DNA from: Chrysomallon squamiferum | Lineage: Eukaryota > Mollusca > Gastropoda > Neomphalida > Peltospiridae | Length of the DNA: 64,000 nt | NCBI GenBank assembly: GCA_012295275.1 | Contig: CM022673.1 | Coordinates: 21,724,413 to 21,788,412, forward strand | Reading direction: 5' to 3' | In this document: one piece after another, positions 23,710 through 62,989 of the stretch | How positions within the stretch are numbered: position 1 is the stretch's first letter | Layout: each line of letters begins with the position of its first letter | Position numbers and translations under genes: made by a program | Notes under the pieces: model-generated | What the model was told of the DNA's origin: nothing | What the model saw: the letters and a program-made list of their open reading frames with translations, nothing else | The model's database searches: none

Positions 23710-25146
23710 AAAACAAAAAGAAGAAGAAAAAATACTGTTGAGTAAAACAATTATATCATTTATTATTTTTTTTGTTTTTACTGACAGGAAGAATAAATTT
23801 ACGGTTTCATTTGCATTTATCGTTTTCTGGCAGATGTCTATAACATCTAACTTAACAAATTATTGTATTTAAATGAAAATATAAAACATATTTTAAGTTG
23901 AAAATATCCCTTTGACATATTTATGAGTTAGATATGATACTTCATTACTTTTGCCTCTCGATATATAACCGTTATCGCGCATGCACACTAACACACCCGC
24001 ACGCACACACATTCAGACATATAGATATATGTCTCAAACCGTTATTTCACAAGGATTATTCATGCGGGACTGAATACAGAGGCAAGTATTACCATACCGG
24101 ATTTTCTTACTATGTTTAATTTATTATTAAATTGAAAAATATTTAAATATTTTACAAATTTTTTTTAAAATAAAATAAAATCCCAGAGTTCCCCTGGAAG
24201 GTAAAGTTAAATTTCCCTAATTTTCATTTACTTATTTAAATTTTCTTCTTGACTTATTTATATAATCTTAACTCTAGACTCTGGAGCAAACGTTAACATA
24301 TGCAGCGAGCTCTACTGAAAACGAACATCAGGAAAGAAATACAGAACATGGATCGTAGGAAGGACATCAAAAACGTTGCTCTAGAATCGAGTAGAGTCTA
24401 GACCAGTCACGGGCAAACTGCGGCCCGCGCTGCTTTCTGACTGGCCCGCCTAATTGTTCCATTTACACTATACACTGAGGATGAGCCATGTCTCATGGGG
24501 CCCGCTTCTCGAAAAAGGTTGCCCATGCCCGATCTAGACGTTTGTGAAAGTTGACCTGAAACCTGGCTGAACAGTTGCATGTTCAAGTGCAAGACGCAGC
24601 CAATAACTAAAACAGTATTTTAAAATAAATTTCATTTTATTCCTTGTTTTGTTACAGTAAAAGATAAATTCAAATTCCTGAACAAAACCTGGTTGGGTAA
24701 AATTTACTTTGGACACGTTGTCATATGTAAACGGAACACAAAAATATTGAAAACATCTAAATTAGGTAATCATTGCTTCATTTAGCCTGAATAATTTGTT
24801 TTAATTTTTTTTTTAAATTTTTTTTTGTTGAAACTCTTTTGTTGACCCTTACTACAAAACACTCGTTTGTTTCTCGCAGTACGCTCAGATGTATCGTTGA
24901 TTTGTTTAGCATTGTGAATACTGTGTAGATATGAAACAGTGTTTCGGACAGAGACATGATTGGTGTCAGTTCAGGGACTCAACACATACATCATAGTAAC
25001 CTAGTTATTCACGAGCGACCCCTAACCCGGTGGGCAGCACGACAGCCGGCTTCGTTCTGTCAGCATTTACAGATTATGGAACAAATAATATATACGTGTT
25101 AATAGTTTGTGTGTGAGTGTCTGACTGTTTTCTTCCGTTAATTTCA
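23710..25146. other. Upstream region of AST-1, homologous to the AST-2 upstream region
   Basis: From about 23710 the sequence matches 47775 onward. Shared stretches include 'tacggtttcatttgcattta', 'gcaagtattaccata' and 'taaaacagtattttaaaata'. This marks the left edge of the duplicated unit. No coding exon is supported; a probable 5'UTR intron acceptor ends at 25147. The region contains the MITE at 24404-24531. Confidence 0.7.
24404..24531. mobile_element. 128-bp hAT-type MITE with target site duplication
   Basis: The left end reads CAGTCACGGGCAAACTGCGG. The right end, reverse-complemented, reads CGGGCATGGGCAACC, about 10 of 13 matching. An 8-bp near-duplicate flanks it: GTCTAGAC (24396-24403) and ATCTAGAC (24532-24539). 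The paralogous position in the AST-2 unit (49475-49482) has one uninterrupted GTCTAGAC. An 8-bp target site duplication and CAG...GGGCAA ends are typical of hAT elements. The element is non-coding and GC-richer than its surroundings. Confidence 0.8.
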
Positions 25147-25150
25147 GATC

Positions 25151-42435
<17,285 letters not shown>

Positions 42436-42465
42436 GGTAAAAAAATTAATTACTGAAGTACATAC

Positions 42466-42504
<39 letters not shown>

Positions 42505-43000
42505 TATATATATATAAAGTAATATACATCATATCATAATTTCTTTTCGTTTCTTTTTCAAATATTAATTATTTGTTTATTTAATTCTATTATATTTAAA
42601 TTTTAAAAAATGTTTTGCTTAAAATGTAGCTTTGGTGACATTAAACGAATAACGTAAATCTATTCTGCAGCTTTTTTTTCTGTCAAGTCTTAACTAATAA
42701 CAAAGTATAATAAGACAAAAATAAGTAAATAAATACCTAGACTCAGCTATTGTGTTCTTATCGTGACGTCCTCCCACACACTAAATATTCTGTAGGAATT
42801 ACAGCTATCAGTCAACCATATTTGCCATAAAGTGATGAAGAGGTACAAAGTGGTGTGTTTTATAATATTACTCTTATACTTTGCTATCATCGAAGTTAGA
42901 AAAACAACTTAAAAGTATAGTATATATATTTTTTAGAAGGTTTATTTGTACCACTATACGTACAGTTTAAAATATGTTAATATGTAGATTACTACATACC

Positions 43001-43037
<37 letters not shown>

Positions 43038-43731
43038 TTTTGTATCTGTCTATCTATTTATCTCTCTGTCTGCTTATGTATCTATCTTTCTGCCGTCCTT
43101 CCTTCCTGCCTGTCTCTCTGCTTCTCTCTCTGTCTGCCTGTCTGTCTCTCTTTTTATCTATCTATACCTCTGTTTATTTATTTATTTACTCTTTTATTTT
43201 TAGAGAGAACTGTATCATCGTTGTGTCAGGCAAAGGTTTTAAACACTTTTGCAAGGAAATATTTGTAGATTGTTTTTTTTTAATAAAAAAAAATGCAGTA
43301 CTGATATAGTGTCACTGTTGTTGATCACCCACTGAAGAAACGCCATGTAAACGTGATTGGTTATTTCGTGTGAAAGTTTCACATTACTTCCCTTCAAACA
43401 CACTGAGATGCTGTGCTTTAGAAGAAAATCATTTTCTCTTTATTATTCTTTGTTTCCTTTTTCTAAATTCTTCTTCGTTTTACTATAAATGATATAGGAA
43501 AAGAACTTATGACTTATAGCTTTTATTGGTATTTGGTTATTTTTTTATATACGTAATTTGGAGAGAAGTTAAAATATTCGTGAGTAACTATGATAATGTA
43601 TTTTGAAAAGTAAAACATAATTCGATAATAATAATAATAACAACAGTAACAACAGTAAGAAGAATGAAAAGAAGAATAACAACGATAATAATAATGAGGA
43701 TGATGACGATGATGAAGAAGAAGATAATGAT

Positions 43732-43770
<39 letters not shown>

Positions 43771-43886
43771 TTAAATAGCAGTAGCAGTAGCAGTAGTATT
43801 AATAATAAAAATAAATATGACTATTTTATTTAATGTAACAGAAAAGTGCAATATATCTTTCAGAAATCCAGCATTACTAAAACGTT

Positions 43887-44573
43887 GTACTATATTAAAC
43901 ACACAGTTACTTCTCTGTTTCACTGGAAACACTGTAACATTTAACTGGTGCAGTGCAGTTTATAAATACAAACTATACAGTACCTTGCTTTACTGCCTTA
44001 CTTTGTCTGAGCACTCTCACTGATAATTAATTAACTTCGTAATTTTTAATGAGTAAATATTTAAGTTCACATAACATGGATAGGTTACTATACTGTATTC
44101 ATCTTTCCTCTAGCATTCCCTTTATTACCAAGGCATTTAAATAAGTAAATAATTAGGCATAAACATTTAAAATTAAAAACATAAAGAAAATTGACGATAC
44201 ACAACTGTGGCGACTCGACACGTAAACATTGCGGCGAGTGAATGAACGCCACGCGGCTTGAAAGAGTAGTTCCGGTCTGGTGAGAACAACGCCCGCGCGC
44301 GCAAAAACTACCGGTTTTCTGGTCTTTCCGGATTTCACGTATCCGGATAATTGGTCCGGTACCTGTACTATATTAAACATACAATTTCTTCTATATTTCA
44401 TTTACAGCTGGTGCAGCGCAGTTTATAAATACAAACTACAGTATCTTGCTTTACAGCCTTACTTTGTCTCAGCACTCTCACTGATAAGTGACAGCGTAAT
44501 TTGTAATGAGTAAATATTTACAGTTGACATAACATTCATAGGTTACTATACTGTATTCATCTTTCCTCCAGCG
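43887..44573. repeat. Direct repeat pair of about 220 bp flanking a GC-rich segment
   Basis: Repeat A1 (43887-44115) and A2 (44365-44573) both begin 'gtactatattaaacayaca', share 'gcagtttataaatacaaact' and 'ggttactatactgtattcat', and end near 'atctttcctc'. The region between them (about 44205-44360) is CpG-rich, with GCGCGCG runs, unlike its surroundings. Confidence 0.85.
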
Positions 44574-44852
44574 GTTCCATTATTATTTACACTAATTTAA
44601 TTTAGTATTTAATTATAAACAACAATGTTTATCCATCCCTGATCCGTACTTAATCAAACTTTGCTGATTAATTTTATATTTTGTTATTATTTATTTATTT
44701 ATTAATTAATTATTAGAATGAAAGCAAGAAAGAAAAAATGAAGAAACATATTCATACACCTGTCTACACGCAGGAAAGTACTTACCACGACATTTAACAT
44801 TCCAGTAACGGATCTCTGACTCGGATAAAAGATGAAACAGTCAAGATAATCA

Positions 44853-44913
44853 CTGCATCAGTGGTACTGCATCAGTGGTACTGTATCAGTGGTACTGTAT
44901 CAGTGGTACTGCC
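44853..44913. repeat. 15-bp tandem repeat, four copies
   Basis: Unit 'atcagtggtactgta' with small changes, four adjacent copies. Confidence 0.92.
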
Positions 44914-45049
44914 TTTGCATACTAATGAAATGAGTAATTATCATCACATTGTAACACAGTTTAAATCTGTATATTTACAAAGTTTCAGTCTATTTAATCT
45001 GGCGTAAAATCTGTAAGGACTATAATTATCAAATATAATTCGTTATTCA

Positions 45050-45465
45050 GATGAACTGAATCTACATTAATGTGAGACTATTTCTATGAACCACCGAATG
45101 TACGTTAATCTGAAACTATTACTGTGAAACACTGAATTTACATTAATATCTGACAATTATTATCAAACTCTGAATCTACCCTGATATCAGACTATTACTG
45201 TGAAACACTGAATCGATATTGATATCAGTCTACTTCTTTGAAACACGAGTCTACACTAATATCAAACTTTTACCGTGAAACACTGAATCTACATTAATTT
45301 CAAACTGATACCAAACCAATACTTTGAAATACTGAATCATATTAAATCAGACTATTTCTGTGAAAACTGAGAGTAATTTGAAATTAGATTATTTTTGTGA
45401 AAACAGAATCTACATTGAAATCAGACTGTTACTGGGAAACACTGAATCTACACTGTTTTCAGCCT
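45050..45465. repeat. Degenerate minisatellite, unit about 46 bp
   Basis: About nine copies built on 'actgaatctacattaatatc' + 'agactattactgtgaaac'. A second, shorter degenerate array based on 'gataaaaagaa' and 'ttatgagt' follows at 45600-45720. Confidence 0.87.
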
Positions 45466-46271
45466 AATTTGTTTTTTTTTTTTTGTTTTTTTGTTGTTTT
45501 CACGTAAAATAACTGTAGTAATCGGGATGAAAAAAAATGAAAATAGAAAACAGAAAAATTAGTTAGATTATGTTTTAACATGTTTCTAAAATAAATGCAT
45601 TGGGGGTCAGTGATAAAAGAACACTTTATGAGTTAATGATAAAAAGAATACCTTATGGATCAAAGATAAAAAGAACTCATCGTGGTTGAGTTAAAAAAGA
45701 AAAACATTATGAGTCAGTAATAGAAAACTGGTATATTTGTTAATGTCCCAGCAATTAAAAATATAAAACTATATAAACAGTCATTACAGGAACTATAAAA
45801 TCAGTTACATGAAGAATAAAACTACATTTTAAAAGAAGGACTCAAGCTGACATATATGTACGTATAATGGCAATACGTTATTTCTTTCAGTAATGGAAAT
45901 GTACAGAAGATAAAAATTACATATATGAAACCAGTAAAAAAATAAAATAATAATAATAATAAAAAAATATATAACAATAATAAATAATTAAAAAATAATA
46001 AATAAATAAAATAAACCAATAACAATTAATAAAATGTGTGATTTAAATAATTTGCTATCAATTGAGGATAAAAAAAAGATGTACATGCATAAATAACATC
46101 ACTACACTTTATTATATTTTAAAGCAATTTATTTCCGTAGTTTCTTTTTGGATGTAGATTTGATGAACATATGCAGTTCTGTTTGTTTTATCAAATATTT
46201 GAATAAAGACAAGGAAGATGTGAATACTGTTTTTTTGCTTCTAATAGTATTTACAAAGGTTATTGTAGATA

Positions 46272-46321
<50 letters not shown>

Positions 46322-46939
46322 TTATATATCTGTCATGTTATTAAATATTCAACTATTCACTATTATTTGTTACAGGTGTGGTATTTGCGTAGATGTTTTT
46401 TTCAAGCGAAAACTCGACTTATTATAAATATCAGCAGAGAATAAAGGTTTTCGCGTCTTTAATTTTGTTACAGATCACACAAAAGGTAGGCTTTTTTTTT
46501 ATTATTTAGATTCCACTTAGAAATAGTTTACATAGCCATATTCTTTTTTTCTAAGTTACACGTACTCAAATATTTTGTTAATTTGACTGTAATACTGATT
46601 GAATCTTTATTAAAAGTTTAAGACCTAAGTGAATTGACAGGTTTGATGTGTCATTAGAGTTAGGAATAACACAAATTAAATACAGCATCATCATCTAACA
46701 CCTTACAGTGATTACAGTATTATTACCTAATAAAGGCCTGTCACAGGTTTTCGACGAATTTAGTAACGCAATCGCCTCACAGATAACTGTCACGTTATTT
46801 CATTCTGAAATCCTGCGGTTGAAAATGCATGCGGAAATTCAGCGCTTTGCGCAGAAACCACTAAATCCTTTTCTTTTGCGATGTTGTTGCATTATTTGGA
46901 TGTCTGTTTATATGCCTGTATGTACAAGTATATATGTAT

Positions 46940-47058
46940 AAGTATGTATGTATGTATGTATGTATGTATGTATGTATGTATGTATGTATTTATGTATGTA
47001 TGTATGAACAAGTATATATGTATAAGTATGTATGTATGTATATATATATGTATGTATG

Positions 47059-47092
<34 letters not shown>

Positions 47093-47122
47093 TGTATGTA
47101 TGTATGTATGTATGTATGTGTG
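46940..47122. repeat. (TATG)n tetranucleotide repeat
   Basis: About 180 bp of TATG/TGTA with a few TATA interruptions and two internal 'tacaagtatatatgtataag'-like blocks. It yields spurious frames on both strands. Confidence 0.95.
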
Positions 47123-47405
47123 TGTGTATATACATGCATATAAACAGACGTACAAACATACTGTCACGCGTTTTCTTCCTGGAAATAGCAGGTTTACAAC
47201 TGTTAAATTAGTTTTTCTTGTCAACAACTGAAATGATACTGAACAAAGCTGTTAATTTATGGTCAACAATTTCGAGTTATAATAGAGTTCCTGTTTATTT
47301 ATTTGAATGATAATAAATTCAGTATACATATATATATATTTGCGTCAATGAATTTACATGAGTCCTAAAATAAAGTGTGTTCACTGATGAGTGTGTTTGA
47401 GTGAG

Positions 47406-47407
<2 letters not shown>

Positions 47408-47456
<49 letters not shown>

Positions 47457-47458
47457 GT
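47408..47458. repeat. (GT)n microsatellite
   Basis: About 50 bp of GT just left of the second duplicated unit. Confidence 0.93.
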
Positions 47459-47774
47459 GTTAGTATTATATTTGTAAGTAACGGCAAAAAAGGCTATTTT
47501 AACGTAAAGTCATTAACTTTGAAACGGAGACAAAAAGATGAGAGGAGAGTGTATAGCTGACAGGTAAATGAAATTACTGCGGCAATAAACAGGTGGAAAA
47601 TGTGGACGTAACTGATCGCCCATGTTCCTCCTTTGAAGTCGTCCTGTGACGTCATCGCATTGTTTGTAGGGCTCTCGGATTTTTATTTTATTATTATTTT
47701 TTAAAATAAATTAAGGGTGAAAATATTCATATTCAAAGTGGTGTAATTGTAAATATTACTTCCAGAATAGAGAA

Positions 47775-48235
47775 AAAAAGAAAAGAAAAAAGAATGCTTC
47801 TGAGTAAAAGAGTTATATCATCTAATTTGTTCGTTACTGACGGAAGTAAAATTTTTACGGTTTCATTTGCATTTATTGTTTTTTTCGGCAGATGTTTATA
47901 ACATTTAACTCAACAAATTATTTTATTTAAATGAAAAATATCAAAAATCATTTTGTTGAAAACATCTGTTTGACATATTTATGAGATAGATACAAAACTG
48001 TATATCACACACATATCTTATATAGAGGCACACACGCACACACAAACATATCTCACGTCCGTTATTATTTCACAGGGATCTAGGCAGGAGTGAACACAGA
48101 CGCAAGTATTACCATAACAGATTTTACTTAATTTATTATTAATTTGAAAAATAATTATAAATTTCTCAACAATATTTTGTAAGAAGATCAAATCACAGAA
48201 ATTTCCGAATAGGTAATTTTTATTTATTTAGGTTG

Positions 48236-48272
<37 letters not shown>

Positions 48273-50900
48273 TTAATAAAGTGGCAATCTAATTTTCAAC
48301 CACTGAAACACTCTACATCCATAGTCACATAAACATACATGTAAAATTTATAACTACAACAAATCTAATCTGTATTTATACACTGTCTTCATAATACTTT
48401 CTGAAACATATATAATCCTACAGCAATTAATCGATGCCTTTCCCTGGTCGGACAAATTATGCAGAAGGACAGAATTATTGTTGATACTGAGAACATCTGC
48501 GGATTTAATGTCAGACATGTTTTTCATCCAAATTTGTTTTTTTTAAATTTTGTTTATTGTTTATTTGATTCCATTACATATTGATTATAAATCATTCCAT
48601 GCGTTTTTCTTGAATTCACCGTGTCAGACATGATATTATAAAACGTAAATGTACCAATATTTGTTCTATGTTGCAACTTCAGTGACGTCTTCGGTTATTG
48701 AATACCTTAAGTGACGACTCATATGGCTCATGTAACAGGTTTACAGACAACAGAAAGAACACTTACTGACAACGCAAAATCATCGTGTGAAGTGGCGTTA
48801 TTATACAACGTTGGCAGCGAGGCGGCTGGAATAACGTTGTCTTTAACGACGAGAATTGATTCTGTTTGTTCAACGGAAGACCGCGGGTTTACAGCCAAAG
48901 AGGAGAACGTGTTTGGTGAGGCGGTCGTGCCACATGGTGGACAGAGTGTAGTGATGTGTTGAGGGATACACGGCATATAGGAGAGACAGCAGAACAATGC
49001 CAGACCCACACACCCAGACCGTTCTACGCGTTGCACTGACTTTGCGTTTACTGGGACAGAGATGGTCACACACGCTTTAATCTGATTTGTTACAGAACTT
49101 GAGTGATTCTCCGTGTGCTCCACGTATTGTCCATGAAGTTGATTTTTCTAAATAACTAATAATTAACTAGTAATACCTGAAATCTAATCAGGTCCTATAT
49201 AATATCAGATAAATTTAAAGATAATAATAATAATAAAAATTAAAATATCACTCAAAATTATTATCAAAAACATTTGTACGTAGTTATTAAGAACAAGTGT
49301 CTTACATTTTGACATGATATAAAACTTGATATAGCGTTTCTCTCCAAACATTAGTATCATTTTGATTTAATTGTATCATCTGGAGCAAAGCTCTGGTGAC
49401 AACGAACATGAGGAAGGATCTACAGAACATGGATTACAGTAAGGATCAAAAACGTTGCTCTAGAATCTGGTAGAGTCTAGACGTTTGTGAAAGTTGACCT
49501 GAAACCTGGCTGAACAGTTGCATGTTCGAGTACAAGACGCAGCCAATAACTAAAACAGTATTTTAAAATAAATTTCATTTTATTCCTTGTTTTGTTACAG
49601 TAAAAGATAAATTCAAATTCCTGAACAAAACAGGGTTGAGTAAATTTACTTTGGGAAAATTGTCACATGTAAACGGAACATAAAAATGTTGAAAACATCT
49701 AAATTAGGTAATCATTGCTTCATTTAGCCTGAATAATTTTTATTTTATTTTATTTTTAATTTTTGTTTGTTGAAACTCTTTTGTTGACAATTACTACAAA
49801 ATACTCGTTTGTTTTTCGCAGTATGCTCAGATGGTATCGTTGATTTGTTTAGCATTGTGAATACCGTGTAGATATGAAACAGTGTTTCCGTGTCACATCA
49901 CATACATCAAAGTAACATACATATTCATGAGAGATCCATCGTTCTGTCAGTAATTACTGATTATGGAACAAATAATATATATAGTTTATAGTTTATTACA
50001 AAATAAAAATCAAACTGCATTTATATATATATATATATGTTCAGAAGGTTACAGTCTGCAAATCCATATCTGACGATCTGGTAATACTGATTTTTTACTT
50101 GCCTGGTGAACTGCATGTTATGCAAGCCTAATCAGTACCGACATCATTAACAACATTATCAGAATAGTGAAATGTATATAAATATATAAATGCCTAAACA
50201 AATTTGAATTTAAAAAAAGAAGTTTTGTTACCTACAGCTAAATAATAATACAACTGAAAAGTCAGATATATTTGGCAGAATAGCAAAAGCAGAAATCGCG
50301 CCACCAAAAAAACCCAAATAAAAAGCAAACCTGAACCACTGAAAACGGTTAATACATTCACTCGTGTCACTAAAATAAAACAAATGTGCCTTAATAATCA
50401 CGCCACTGCTGTGTAAAGTTTTCATCTCGTGACTTAATATGTTTCTTGCTTTCGTGAACGCGCGCTACTAGCACATTGCTACTTATGATTGCTGTAACAC
50501 TTTATGAAAAGTTATTTATTTAAAAGTGTTTCTTGCTCAGTGACAAAATATTAACTTTTCTCACTATTCTTATTTTATATTGGCTACAGCTAGCGAATTA
50601 GATTTGTAGAGGTTACATTTGTGTCGTAAATGTAACAAACTAATAAGCCTTACACTGATGGTAGAGTTGACCGATTGTCTGTATATTCACGTATTTTGTA
50701 ACAAGTCCTGAAATTAGTGCATGACGATAAATGTAGCTGTGCAAAATAATTACAGTCCAGTGCATTGTATCTGAATTCTGTGCTTGTGCGAAACAAGCGA
50801 CACAAACACGCAGTGTGTATGTGTATGTGTAAGTGTGTGTCTGTGTTGTCTATGTATGTGCGTGTGTGTGTTGTTATGTGTTTTATTCCATTAATTTCAG
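47775..50900. other. Upstream region of AST-2 with two insertions relative to AST-1
   Basis: Homologous to 23710-25147. Relative to AST-1 it has extra DNA at about 48240-49370 (with an ATT run at 48237-48272 and the frame described below) and at about 49990-50850. It lacks the MITE. A 5'UTR acceptor tract 'ttaatttcag' ends at 50900, just before the ATG. Confidence 0.65.
48640..49130 (-). pseudogene. Possible decayed gene fragment, unassigned (131-codon open frame)
   Basis: The block is richer in GC than its surroundings and lies in DNA absent from the AST-1 unit. The minus strand has a 131-codon open frame (49123-48728) with a hydrophobic stretch, CVGLALFCCLSYMPCIPQHI, preceded by basic residues. 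That is reminiscent of transmembrane helix 6 of rhodopsin-like receptors, and a later Tyr-Asn-Asn sequence could be a decayed helix 7 end. The match is weak and other frames are also partly open. It may instead be transposon-derived. Confidence 0.22.
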
Positions 50901-50903
50901 ATA

Positions 50904-61646
<10,743 letters not shown>

Positions 61647-61739
61647 GTACGTTATATTTTCACTCTTTGAGTGAATCTCTCTATTCATCTTTCTGTCTTG
61701 TATCAGAGACTATTATGCCGACATACACAAACACACACA

Positions 61740-62280
61740 CACACATGTAGTGCCCACAAATGTAACGAGTCGAACTCAAGTGTTACAAAGGTCTTGGCCA
61801 CAAATGTTACAATTTACATTGGTGGTTTTTGTGATTTTTCTTCTATGGGCATTTCGGGGCGAAACCTTTTGTCAAATATAGTATTCCTTTCTCGGCAGGA
61901 TCACAGGTTCAGTTCCCACAGTAGCATCTCCTAAAGTGTTACATTATTAGCACCAACTTAGTTTTTTGAAAACTCTATAATAAATCAATATTACATAGAA
62001 AAACCCCACTTTTATATAAAAAGACTTATGCTATTTTCAGCACTATATAAAAAAAGTTCGTGTGAAGAAGACTGACATGCTCGGTCGAACCCGTTACATG
62101 GACATCTTTATTTAACAATCACTCCTTTATAGCGGGCATTTCACAAACTACTTTATGCATCTATTTTAATAGTATATAACGAGCACGTGCTAATAGAGTT
62201 GACTTTTTGTAAGTTCATTTATAAAGCAGCAATACAGAGATTTTACAGGAAAATGCCTCGTAAGTAAAAAATATATGCAT
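61740..62280. other. Non-homologous sequence downstream of AST-2 exon 17
   Basis: After the CA run at about 61728-61746 the sequence no longer matches AST-1. It contains 'cacaaatgtaac' and 'cacaaatgttac' about 43 bp apart and 'aagtgttac' twice. No coding exon is supported. It may be part of a mobile element I cannot name. Confidence 0.5.
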
Positions 62281-62284
62281 AATC

Positions 62285-62475
62285 CATTTGTTGAGTAAGT
62301 GTCCACTCATGGTGCAGTGAATCATCAGATCAGTCTTGCCTAGTGGACCCACTGAACTATTTCTCCTTCAGACCAGTGATCCACAACTAGTCTAGTAATG
62401 GCCTTGATATTTGCTTTTCTGTCTGTGGGATGGAAAATATAAATTACCCCTTGCTGTTAATCGGGAAAATTATCC
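62285..62475 (+). mobile_element. SINE fragment (gastropod tRNA-headed type), decayed
   Basis: The body 'tagtggacccactgaactat', 'ccacaactagtctag', 'tttctgtctgtgggatgg' and 'ccccttgctgttaat' matches a SINE body common in gastropods. The tRNA-like head is very degenerate, and the 3' part is missing where a CT microsatellite begins. Confidence 0.7.
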
Positions 62476-62478
62476 CAT

Positions 62479-62479
<1 letters not shown>

Positions 62480-62564
<85 letters not shown>
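62480..62564. repeat. (CT)n microsatellite
   Basis: About 85 bp of perfect CT, directly after the truncated SINE. Confidence 0.95.
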
Positions 62565-62567
<3 letters not shown>

Positions 62568-62664
62568 CAAATACTGAATGTATGAAATATCCCACGAACT
62601 GTGATATCATAATAGAAGGACGAGTTCAGCGCAAGAGCGTAATATAAGGTCGATCCACCTCGTT

Positions 62665-62985
62665 GGACTCCTTTAATTAGGAGCGGGACGTAGATCTCAG
62701 GTAGAGCGTACGATCACGGAACGGTGAGACCATCAGGTGGACCCTTTGAACTATTTCCCAATCTAGCCAATGCTCCACAACTAGTGTAAAAAGGTCGTGA
62801 TGCATGCTTTCCTGTCTGTAGGATGGTGGCGTCAGTTATCGCTTGCTGCTAATCATAAAGAGTAGCCTCTTTGGCGGGAGCGGGTTTCCTTTCTATCATA
62901 ATGGTCATTAAACACATGCCTGACGTCAGATAACCATAAATGAGCGTATCGTTAAATAAAATATGTTTATCTTTCTCTCATTTAG
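62665..62985 (+). mobile_element. SINE copy (gastropod tRNA-headed type), nearly full length, decayed
   Basis: A tRNA-like head with box A-like 'tagatctcaggtagagcg' is followed by 'caggtggaccctttgaacta', 'tgctccacaactagtg', 'tttcctgtctgtaggatggt', 'gcttgctgctaat', 'agcgggtttcctttcta', and the tail 'tatcgttaaataaaatatgt'. The order is the same as in intact members; box B is damaged. Confidence 0.75.
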
Positions 62986-62989
62986 TCAT

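Larger units (their letters stand above)
42436..47770. other. Intergenic region between AST-1 and the second duplicated unit
   Basis: No coding exon is supported. It contains (TA)n near 42467-42516, (TATC)n near 43005-43036, (AAT)n near 43735-43771, a 230-bp direct repeat pair with a GC-rich core (43887-44573), a 15-bp repeat (44853-44913), a 46-bp minisatellite (45050-45465), (TA)n near 46276-46320, (TATG)n near 46940-47122 and (GT)n near 47408-47455. Confidence 0.65.

Noticed and set aside
43887-44573. LTR retrotransposon with two LTRs
   Set aside because: The direct repeats lie only about 250 bp apart, with no primer-binding site, polypurine tract or coding sequence between them.
46881-47231. 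Tyr-Met-Cys and Thr-Tyr-Ile-His frames of more than 100 codons on both strands
   Set aside because: Translations of the (TATG)n tetranucleotide repeat.
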